64,000 nucleotides of DNA from Gorsachius magnificus (Eukaryota > Chordata > Aves > Pelecaniformes > Ardeidae), in assembly GCA_034008185.1 (NCBI GenBank), contig CM067087.1, forward strand, positions 41,992,590-42,056,589, written 5' to 3'. Below, in pieces: positions 52,401 through 61,895 of this stretch. A model generated the notes under the pieces. That model made no database searches. It was not told the DNA's origin and was given only the letters and a program-made list of their open reading frames with translations. Numbering within the stretch: position 1 is the stretch's first letter; every line of letters starts with the position of its first letter. Position numbers and translations under genes: made by a program.

Positions 52401-53160
52401 TCCCTTGCCCCCCTAAAGCCTTTCCGCCAGGCGTTTCCCGGGGACTACCGGCCCCAGCCGCGCTTGCGGTGCCTCCCGCCGCATCTGGCGGCTCCGCGGC
52501 GCGGGGGCGGCTGGGGCGTGTAGGCAGCTGCCGCCTCGGTGAGGCGGGCGCACTCGGCGGCCGCGGCCCAGCCGCCGCGTTCCTCGGACGCCTCCCGCCG
52601 GCGGGCGCGCCGGGAGCGGCCACGCATGGCCGAGGCCGGGCCGTGGCCGCGGCAGCCCCGGCGGGGAGGCTGGGGGATGCGAGCGGCCGGCGGGGAGGCC
52701 TGGGCGGTGCGCGGGAGCCGGCGGGGAGGCTGAGGGGATGCGAGGGGCCGGCGGGGAGGCTGAGGGGATGCGAGGGGCCGGCGGGGAGGCTGAGGGGATG
52801 CGAGGGGCCGGCGGGAAGGCTGGGGGGATGCGAGGGGCCGGCGGGGAGGCTGAGGGGATGCGAGGGGCCGGCGGGAAGGCTGGGGGATGCGAGGGGCCGG
52901 CGGGGGGTGAGGGGATGCGAGGGGCCGGCGGGGAGGCTGAGGGGATGCGAGGGGCCGGCGGGAAGGCTGAGGGGATGCGAGGGGCCGGCGGGGAGGCTGG
53001 GGGGATGCGAGGGGCCGGCGGGGAGGCTGAGGGGATGCGAGGGGCCGGCGGGAAGGCTGGGGGGATGCGAGGGGCCGGAGAGGAGGCTGAGGCGGCGGGG
53101 AGGGCCGGCAGCCCGGGGGAGCCCTGTGGGGGCTCCTGCCTCGCAGAGACACTGCGCCCC
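52400..53160. promoter_or_regulatory. CpG-rich island, possible promoter
   Basis: GC and CpG content rise abruptly. The left half (about 52430-52650) is a non-repetitive CpG island with a GGGGGCGG GC box near 52505. The right half is the G-rich minisatellite. No coding exon is recognised. The island lies 8 kb upstream of SPTSSB on the same side and could hold a distal start site, but no convincing first exon/donor pair was found. An alternative is that the high CpG simply reflects the repeat array. Confidence 0.5.
52656..53092 (+). repeat. G-rich 30-bp minisatellite, about 14 units
   Basis: The unit is GGGGATGCGAGGGGCCGGCG followed by GGGAGGCTGA. About twelve close copies run from 52738 to 53092, preceded by two or three degenerate ones. 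Variants alternate at the GGGGAGG/GGGAAGG and CTGA/CTGG positions. One unit is 29 bp and one is 24 bp. Each unit carries several runs of four G and several CpGs. Since 30 is divisible by three, long ORFs appear in several frames on both strands (to about 300 codons). They are a by-product of the repeat and are not annotated as genes. Confidence 0.95.
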
Positions 53161-55620
53161 TCACCAGCCGGCTGGCAGGGCTTTTTTCTCAGAGCCAGGC
53201 TGAGTCTCCTGGTCATGGCTGGGTGAGGAGCTATACTCTGCTGAAATACCGAACTCTTTTTTGGGGGTGGTAAAAGCTTCAGGTAGGCTTTAGATGCCAC
53301 AACTGAAATTAAAGAGGATGTGAATGAGAATTCATTATTCTTGCCCAGGAAGGGACATACATCTTGGTAACTACCTGCCTTAGTTATAACAAGAGAAAAT
53401 CACTGAGTCATCCTTTCATCTTGCATATGTTCTTAAAAAAACAATCTTGAGGTACTTGTCGTTCATCCTGAAAACCAGCTCCTTGGACCTCACCCGTTGC
53501 TAATTTATCTTACAGAGAAATCTGTGCAGTGCACCAGTTCTGGTGGATTCTTCACCCTTGCTACGTATGTGTTGACATACCCAAGAGAGACAAGCAAGCA
53601 CACAGCTATTATCCTTTTGATGCTCTGTGAGTGGAATGTTCTTTTGCATAATTCCAAATCCAGATCACTGTTTCCTGTGGTTTCAGCGTTAGATGGGGCA
53701 GGGCTTCATGCTGCAATGATTTAAGATTAATTGTTGCCTGCTGAAGAACCCTTTTTGCCTTTTTTGCTACTGGGGTAAGTCATGAAGGTTTTGGGATTCC
53801 CTCAATGCCTGTGACAGAATCAGGCAGCTGAGTGTGTTCCTGGAAAAGGGATGAAGTATTAATGGAGCGGATCGGGACTGCAGCTGTTGCCATCCTGAGC
53901 CTATGTATAGAAACCCTCTACTCCACACACATGTGGGAGACAACTGTATTTGCTGGCAGCACAACGGAAGTTTGCAGTATTTTTTTGTCATCTCTCGACA
54001 ATCAGTTGCTACAGGAGTACTCGGGAGTCAGCCTCAGAGTTCTTAACTAAAGGTGGAATTTCACTGAAGTATGCACTTAAAATGTTTACTCAGACCGTTC
54101 ACCAGTGGTGCATATATTTCTGATATGAATGAAGAGGGGAAAAGAAACATGAGGAGATGGGAGTGCAGGAGGATGTGATGTCCCTGACCAGTGCTAATGG
54201 AAAGTCCCCAATTCCCATCCTGTGCTACTCTACGGTGGTGTCACTTCTAGCACGGCATTCTGACGTAATTTCCTGTATACCAGGCTAATGACAGGGAGTA
54301 TGATTTTAGAATAATATACAGAATAATCAATCTAGTTGAGAAAATACACTTTTTTTTTCCCCCAAGTCCGATGTTAAATTCTTCCATAGTGTTTGACAGA
54401 ACTGTGCTTGTTATGACTGTCATTGTGCATATGATTTGCTGTATGCTTGTAAAAAAGTCTAAAATAAAGAATCGCAGCTATTTCTCTACTGAAAGCCAAA
54501 TTAAGTTTCTTCTGCTTACTGCTTCAGTCAGTTCTTTGTATAAAGTGTACTGAAGGTCTGCAAAATAGCTAGGGTGGTATCACCCCTATTTTAAAGTTAA
54601 ACTATGGAATGATCCTAGAAATCAGAGAACAGGAGAATCTTGGTCTTGGGAGAACTCCCAGTTTAATCAGCTCCTAGTCCCAGGCTGGGCATTCAGGTCT
54701 GCAACTCACAGCCGTGGCTGTACAGTTCTAGATTTTAAACTCCTTTTAGGCAGCTTTTCCTTTTCTGTTATATTTGCTTTACGCCTGAAACAACATCAGT
54801 TACATGTTTAGTGATACCACAGCTTGGGAAACAGTGGGGAAAAGAACTGAAACTGATGATTGTTAACAGCTTGGATAAATGAGGGAGAAAACAGAGCTTA
54901 GTGGCTCAGTGCAGGAACACATAGCTTCCCTTATCTTTTCTATTCTTAAATGACCCATCCTCATTTGGGAAAGGGATGTGAAAGCCTGCCAGGTGAAGGA
55001 ACAAGGCACAGCCTGGAGCTGGAAAAGGTGTTGAATTTGAACTGTGCTTAGAGAAGAGCCCCTGACCTCTGTGAGAGACCAGGCATGTGAGAATTGCGAC
55101 AGCAGACTGCCACACAGGAGTGTGCTTTATATACTGCTGGGATGCTGGTGGGCAGGAGAAACTTGCTTTGCTGGAGTTTCCTGCACATTCAGTGGGAACG
55201 AAATAAAAAATTACATGAGTGAGCTGTATAGTAAGATAAGAAGCAATTGCAGCTGGGAAGACGTGGGTTCGTTGCTCCTCACAACTGACTTGCTTAACTG
55301 TCCAACTTTTATGAAACACTCAGTTCATGACGTATTAAATGGTATGATATCATCTTACTTCAAGTACAAATAGTCTGTGCCTAATCCTTTTGGGCCAACT
55401 ATGCACATTCCTTGTGCTTTTGGAGATCACTAGCCTCTGTAGTTTTTGCTTACTTAATTATCTGTCCTGATGTAGAATTAAAAAAGTTCCTGAACTGGTC
55501 TAGCCAGGTGTGGGGAAGATTGCTGGGAAATTGTATGACTCTTGCAGACAACAATGTAATAATTAAAATATGTTATTTGCATTATAAACAGCAGTAATTC
55601 ATGTCCATATAAGCTGGAGC

Positions 55621-55654
55621 CAAGATACATTCCTCATCAAGATACATTCCTCAT
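55621..55654 (+). repeat. Perfect 17-bp tandem duplication
   Basis: CAAGATACATTCCTCAT occurs twice in direct succession with no mismatch. Confidence 0.9.
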
Positions 55655-57451
55655 CTAGTTGTTACGTGGTGTCGCGTAGCCTGATTCCAGGCGCGATACT
55701 GCTCCGGATAAACCTGTCATCTGGTGCTGGGATTTGTGGAGCCGCATACCAGATATTTTACACCATGCAGAACTGAGCCTTTCTAAGAACTGGCCTGTTC
55801 TACACTACAGGGCAATTTTTCTCCTTTCCAAGAACAGTAGTGTATATTCTGTAGGTTCTTTGGTGCAGCTTGATTGTATTGGCAAGCCAAGCTACCAATT
55901 CACTATACAAGCTGTTCTTTATTGCTGAGTTTCTTTCCCTATGCCATGATGCTGGTGCTCGGGGTGTCTTGAGGACAAGGATAACTATCGGAGACCGGAG
56001 ATGTTCATAGGCGGAGGTTGGCACCACTATTTTCCTCACAGGTTAAGCTCATCTTTGCCTGGGCTGCCTTGGCCTGCCCAACCTCCCACCACCTCCCTGC
56101 CCCTGTCTTGTGTTTCCATCCCATCCCTTCCTCCAGCACCTGCGGTTGTGTGGCCAGGTTGTGTGCACACTGAGGACACTGGCACGTCTTTGTCCTGCCA
56201 GGCCTGACTAGTTCCCTCATGTGCCCTCCTGGCCAGCATGAAGGAGAGGACAAGAAAAAGTTGCCAGGCCAAGAAGAACCACATTATCGATTTGGAGCTG
56301 CAGCCAGAGCAGCTTGTACTAATGCATGTGCAGGTGCTGGCTGTTGGGGAGACCTGCAGAAGGCTGCCTCCCCAGTATGTTAATAATTCATCGTTGCTTC
56401 TTTCCGTTCTTTCCAAACGGTGCTGGAGCCAAAAGGGATCAAACAAACTCAAGTGTACTATTACGACAAAACAAACTTGCCTGTGCCTTGCTTTGTGTGG
56501 ACAGACAAGATGGGGTGGGTTAGAGAGGAAGATCTCTGGATCACCTTGACTTTCTGCTTCCATTATTTTCCAGTGTCTTAATTTTAAGTAGAAAGATAAA
56601 TGACTTACCACAGTGTATAGGTGCGAGGCAGAAATATTTCAGGCATTTTTAGCTTGGTCTTCTATGGAAATGAGGCTTATTTTCTTTCATTACCTCTATC
56701 TGTCTGTACTCCCACATACCACACTTTTAACCCATGACCAATTTCAGTTAAATCAGGAAAAGAACTACTGAAATTAAAGACATAAATTTTGTCAAAAGAG
56801 ATGATCAAGGAGAGAAAAGCAGTATTATTACGTAGTCCTTACCAGACAGCAGAGGAGCCACAGAGAAGACAGCCGTTCTGAAGCTAAATGCAGAGCAAAT
56901 GCCTCAGTATGGGTTTACACCTTATTAAGACATCAGAGGATCCCATTATAAGGCATGAAATAATATGAAACGCCCCACCCCCACCCTTATTTTTGTTTAT
57001 GGAGCTAATCTGCTAAATTCTGTATAAAGCAGAAGTTGCTGCTTTTCCATATGGGGAACTCACTGAACTTAAAAAAGGGAGGCTGGTGATTTTCTGTAGT
57101 GCCTTGGTAGTTTGAATGTTTCTGATTTACTTTTTAATTCATGTTTCCCTTGCTAGGAAGAACTATTGCAGTGTCACTCTATGGCTTTTATATGGCTGCG
57201 TTTGAATTTGTTTGGCTGGAAACCACAGTGAGAAGGACTAAAAAGAGGTTTTGAAATTTAATTGTGTGGGCAACACAATCAAGAGACCTGAAAACAAGGG
57301 ACCAGCCCCTCTGGGACAGAGTGTGACCCAGGAGAGTCCCTTTCCCACTCTTCAGAGTAAGATCTTTGCAAAAAGATGCCTTCTCCATGCATGTGCAGTC
57401 ATCCATTACAGTGTCTTACCAAACGGAGCAGTATGTTTTTGTCTGGGTTTT

Positions 57452-57482
<31 letters not shown>
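57452..57482 (+). repeat. (GTT)n microsatellite
   Basis: About nine uninterrupted TTG/GTT units, followed by a T-rich stretch to about 57510. Confidence 0.9.
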
Positions 57483-58688
57483 GATTTTGGTTTTGGGTTT
57501 TTTTTTTTTTAATCTTGAAGACTATTTCTGTTTCTTCTCTGTGTGGTGAAAAGTATCTTAAAGCACACAGGATAAAACTGCCTTGAAAGTTAGGCATTTC
57601 AGGCAAATTTTGTATTCTGAGTGAAGCTATTCATATCTGATTAGGAATTGTGAAAGGTATTCATGAGTTCTTATTTCCCTTTGGGCTAGAAGCTGGGAAA
57701 GCAGCAGGAGTGGCTGCTCAGAAAGCGAGGAGGAGAGGATGCCTGGGGGGTTTACACACCACCTTCCAAAATCTGCTTATAGCATCACGTCTGGAATGGA
57801 TTCAGCTTACTCCAAAGTTTTATTTCTATGAAATAGAAATCACCTGATCTTCTGCGCTATCATCTATCTCTTTCACAATGGCTCTCATCTGTCAGGTAAA
57901 ACTTTCTGAAGCTGTTAGAACTAAAGCAAACCTAGACAAGTCTCACGTTCTGTATTGTTTCAACTTGGGGAATTCATTTTTGAAAGAAGTAGTGGAGAAT
58001 TATTGAAAGGAATGGAAATATCTGTGCAATTTTGCACTTGAGAACGGCAGAAGTACCTGCCTGAGCTTTCCTGGTTTTTATGCAAATGTTTTCCAGAGAG
58101 GATTCAGAGAGCACTGAGGTGATGGCCCTGCCTTCAGCTGCTCTGGTAATCGGCGCTCTGCCACTGCATCTTGCTAAAGGATTCAGAAGAGGCTGACCCA
58201 CCTTTCAGGGACGGTGAGTAACATGAAAGCAGGGATGCTGGCCTGCCAAGAATGTGGGCACTGTGGTAGTCAAATGTTGTTTCTCCTGTGTATATGTTAT
58301 TTTTCACCAACATATTAATGGAAAAAAAACCCAGTAAAAAACTCCTCGTCCCACCACAGCCCTCCATCCTCCGTTGAAACATGTAGCTGAAAAAGTCTGG
58401 TTGAATGTAGAAACTCTTGAGATAATAATCCTGCAGCACTATTCCAGGGCAATTATATTTCACATTTGATGAGTCCATTCTCTAGACCTCAACCTAAGTT
58501 ATATCTTCCAGATGTAGTAGTTCATCCAGCTCAGGAGATGCATTCCTGTGGCAGACTCTCGCTCTGCAGGAGAAAGGTAGGGCATGGGGCATATTGACTC
58601 CTGCTGCTGGGGCAGTGGTTTACTGTTTCTGAATTTTATATGGAAAGTGGAGAGTTTGTAGACAGAAAACTTTAGTTTGTTGGAAACT

Positions 58689-58701
58689 GGGGGGGGGGGG
58701 G
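58689..58701 (+). repeat. G13 homopolymer
   Basis: An uninterrupted run of 13 G. Such runs are often sequenced with errors, so the length may be approximate. Confidence 0.85.
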
Positions 58702-59603
58702 AAACGTTGGGGGAGTAGGTTGGCATTTACTAATAGATCAGCTCAGGCTGTGTTTGGTAAGGAAGGGAAGAAAGAAGGTGAGGCTCAGATGCCTTAGACA
58801 TTGCTCGTGGCATATTCTCCCAAAATGAAGCTGATTCATATTTGGAAATGATTTGACTGCAGGCGGATAGTTGAGAACATAATGTATTGTGCAGCTTTCT
58901 ACCTAATTTACTTGTCCAATTAGATCATTTAAATATTCAAGCATTTGTGGCTTGTTTTTATTTTGCAGCATTTATAAGAAAAACCCACCATCTTTTCCTT
59001 GCAGAAATCTTGTCCCTGTATTCTCTCCATTCTGTTTTTTCTGGATGGGGACAACTGACGTGTGTATATGGGGCTAGGAGATACTGACACAGGGAAGACT
59101 GGGAACTGTCTGAAAGTGGTAAAAATCAAAGGTTGCAGGAGGTGGTGGCTTCACCAGAGACTTTCCTGTGACATATTAATTGAACTACATTTTTGTGGCT
59201 ACTTAACTCTGACAACATATTTTTGCATGAACATTAAATTGCACCTTGTAGGAACTTTGGCAGCCTGCATCGTGAAGCCCTACAGAAGCAGAGATATCTT
59301 TTGAGATTTGAAGTTAGGGAAGGCACTAATTGTAAGCATTTTTTGCTGATTGTCATAAATAGTATTTCAGTCTTGTATGTTCCTCCCTACCTGCAGTTCC
59401 TCAGCTCTGGCTTTGTAGATATTATCAAATTAATGCTGTCATGAGAGCACGGTACTGAGCCAAACGATGGCTGTCCTTGTTGCATAATGCAGAGAGCTTT
59501 GGCCAGAGGAGTTTTTAGCAATAGTGAAGAAGGGCGGGGTATAGAGGGCACACTCTGTAATTGAGGATCAAAGTTAATTGTTTCTGCTTCTCAATTTGTA
59601 TAG

Positions 59604-59684
59604 GAGCTGTTCAAGCTGCAAAAGGCAGAAGTGTTAGGAAGCGTCTCTCACCTCGACATTTTGTCATCAGGGAGAAGTGAAGAG
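59604..59684 (+). other. SPTSSB: Predicted non-coding leader exon of SPTSSB
   Basis: An 81-nt block is bounded by a pyrimidine-rich acceptor (TTCTCAATTTGTATAG|GAG) and a near-ideal donor (AAGAG|GTAAGT). It contains no ATG. Spliced to the next exon at 61003, it would give a leader free of upstream AUGs. The related mammalian gene is known to keep its coding sequence in the last exon behind non-coding exons. No transcript evidence is available here. Confidence 0.5.
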
Positions 59685-61034
59685 GTAAGTTCTACTTTTT
59701 ACAAAATCAATTTTTTGTAAGAAAAGTCCTCAAAGTAGCTTGGCAATACATTTCTTGGTAGGAGGCTTAAGTATAACCTAGATTAGTAAAAACTGTATGT
59801 GATGTACAGAAATGTGATGGATATAGTAAGCATATTGCTAGAAGTAGTTAATAATAATTTTTAAGCACAGAAGCATTGTCTAGTTTATCTCACCTGTCAG
59901 GCAGAAAAGAGGTGGGGAAGCTATGGAAGTAAAATGGAAAAGGTGAGGCAAAATTTTTCTAAAAACTTCAGGAAGTGGCTTTTGTTAGGATAAAATCCCA
60001 CTCTGTATAGGTCTATGAAGTTTTATTTCATTTGTGTGGATTAAAGTTTTTTCCACAGATCTTGACACCATCAGAAGTTCTTAAATTTCCAATTAAAAAG
60101 TGGGGAATCACAGTTTTTGTTTTGTCTCCTCTTATTTACCAAATGACAGGAAGCACCATTAACTGAAATAGTCCTGTTTTCCCTTTGCCCCTGCAGTTCT
60201 GTATTCTGGTAACTATGTAATGTAATACTCAATAATTATTAGCATTAATTTGAACACAAAGCTTTAAAATAATTTTATATGTTTTCATTCTGGCAACAGA
60301 CCAATTCAATCTCTGGTGCAGAAGAAGCTGGATAATCTGTATATAGTTTCCTTTTATTGTAGTTCTGTATGTGTGGTATTCTGCATACCCCCAGTTTGCA
60401 TTCCAGCAGCAACTGAAGCGTGAGGCACAAAATTCAGTCTGCATCAGTAGAAATCAGACTTCTAGCCAAGTTCTGTGTCAAAATCCACGAGTAGTGAAGG
60501 AGAGGGGGTTTGAAGTGCTTTTTGAATTAAGCCGCATCAACAGTCTTAAATAATCTGGTGCAAGGAAAAGTTAGGAAAGTAGAGTTTGGGTTGGAGAGCA
60601 GAATTGCAACAATTATTGGGTAATTGATTTCTGGAAAAAAGATCTTGTGGAGCCTCCTTGGTAAATAATGGTGCCCAATACACAGTGGTCTAAATGGGAC
60701 TGTCATGTTCAGAACTGAATGAAGGAAAGGAAAAAGGAATACAAATGAAGACTTTTATGGGATGGGGTAAAAGAATTACTCTTGCTAGTCAGTTACTATC
60801 GGATCATGTTTTATGCTTTAAAATGTATTTGCGATTTTGGAATTGTAGATCTCTTGTTTTTTTAAAACATCATTTACTAAAAATGGTCAGTATGAGCAAA
60901 CTGAGTAGCATGGAGTTGCTGCCCATATGATGTTTTTATATATTTTTTTGCCATTTTTTTGGTAAGGTTTTTATTTCTACTAACTATCCTTTATTGCAAT
61001 AGGGAAGGCTTTCAGAAGTGGTACAAAGTTGAAG

Positions 61035-61277
61035 ATGGATATCAAGAGCATGAAGAACTATCTCTATTGGCTGTACTGCCAGTTTGAACTAATCACCTGC
61101 AGCTATCTCATGGAGCCCTGGGAGAAACTACTCTTCTACACGTTCAACATTACTATGTTAGTTATGGTATTATACGCTGCTTACATCTTTGTCCCTGTCC
61201 ACGTTAGCACAGCTTTTCAATTCTTCTTGCACTTAGTTGGAAACCAACATGAAAATACTGTTTCTGTCCTGAAGTAA
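61035..61277 (+). CDS. SPTSSB: SPTSSB: serine palmitoyltransferase small subunit B (80 residues, complete)
   Basis: This is a small ER membrane protein that binds the SPTLC1/SPTLC2-3 heterodimer, stimulates condensation of serine with acyl-CoA and shifts chain-length preference toward longer acyl-CoAs. Seen here: an aromatic N-terminus with WLYCQ (12-16), the family hallmark MEPWE at 26-30, a hydrophobic membrane segment at about 36-55 and a PVHV motif at 54-57. The pattern MD....K.Y..WLY.Q....I.C....EPWE fits subunit B better than subunit A, which begins differently. The family protein in mammals is 76 residues, so this one is slightly longer at the C-terminus. The ATG at 61035 is chosen because it has A at -3 and G at +4 and aligns with the family start. 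The frame also runs a few codons upstream without an ATG. The whole CDS lies in one exon. Confidence 0.92.
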   Translation: MDIKSMKNYLYWLYCQFELITCSYLMEPWEKLLFYTFNITMLVMVLYAAYIFVPVHVSTAFQFFLHLVGNQHENTVSVLK

Positions 61278-61749
61278 CACTGGCAACCTGACACTGACTT
61301 TTGGATCAAACAAGTGTTTTTCTTAACACTCCAGTTTTGTTTAGAAACAGGTTCAGGGTGTATGCACTGTTTTATTCTGCACTATCTCTTAATCTTCATC
61401 TTGGGATTCTCTGACAGCAAATTGTTTTGGCAAAACAATTTCAATCAGTCCTTGTTTTTATCATTTGACTGACCGCTTCTTAAAGAGCTTTCAATTTTAA
61501 AGACTGGCTGGAGTTACGAAGCTGGGTTTGGTACAGAAACAGCTGTGCTGCATGTTTGTTATTCCAGGGAGAGCTGCTTGGATATGGAGAATTTTCATCT
61601 TGAGAAGTTATATGGCATACATTTGTTCTTCTTGTCTGCTGTAGCTTTGCTGACAGGAGAGATGTGTACATAAAAGGTTTTGGACAATACTATACACCTA
61701 TAAGCTGCTTTTCTAAGCTTGGTATGTATGTATTTATGGAATGATTTTA

Positions 61750-61758
61750 TTATTTATT
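61750..61758 (+). promoter_or_regulatory. SPTSSB: AU-rich element in the SPTSSB 3' UTR
   Basis: TTATTTATT matches the UUAUUUAWW nonamer that recruits mRNA-decay factors. Further ATTTA pentamers lie within 40 nt. This suggests an unstable message. Confidence 0.5.
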
Positions 61759-61870
61759 TAGTTTCCTCAATTATTTAATACAATTAATTACTTGACTAGT
61801 TTGTCATCATTATGCAAATAATGCAGTTGATTTATTAAAAATGTGGGGATTTACTTCCATGAAAATTTAT

Positions 61871-61876
61871 AATAAA
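61871..61876 (+). terminator. SPTSSB: Poly(A) signal of SPTSSB
   Basis: A canonical AATAAA lies about 600 nt after the stop codon and is followed by a T-rich stretch suited to a downstream element. Another AATAAA at about 62524 could serve a longer isoform. Confidence 0.55.
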
Positions 61877-61895
61877 ATTATCATTTTTTTGGACT

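Larger units (their letters stand above)
53161..59603. other. Sequence upstream of SPTSSB, no coding exon seen
   Basis: This interval should contain the SPTSSB transcription start and any first exon, but I could not fix one. It includes a 17-bp direct repeat at 55621-55654, a (GTT)n run near 57.46 kb and a G13 run at 58689. The ORF of 191 codons on the minus strand (56611-56036) lies in a GC-richer patch and has no recognisable domain. Confidence 0.6.
61003..61895 (+). other. SPTSSB: Terminal exon of SPTSSB (short leader, full CDS, 3' UTR)
   Basis: The acceptor is supported by a TACTAAC branch-site match at 60978-60984, 19 nt before the AG at 61001-61002. The exon then has 32 nt of leader, the whole CDS and about 600 nt of 3' UTR to a poly(A) signal at 61871. 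The cleavage point (about 61890) is an estimate. Confidence 0.6.

Noticed and set aside
52298..53203. ORFs of about 240-300 codons on both strands through the minisatellite
   Set aside because: The 30-bp unit is a multiple of three and lacks stop codons in several frames, so long ORFs arise automatically. The peptides are low-complexity repeats with no domain.
56036..56611. 191-codon minus-strand ORF
   Set aside because: No domain or homology recognised. It lies in a locally GC-rich patch and has no supporting splice or promoter context.
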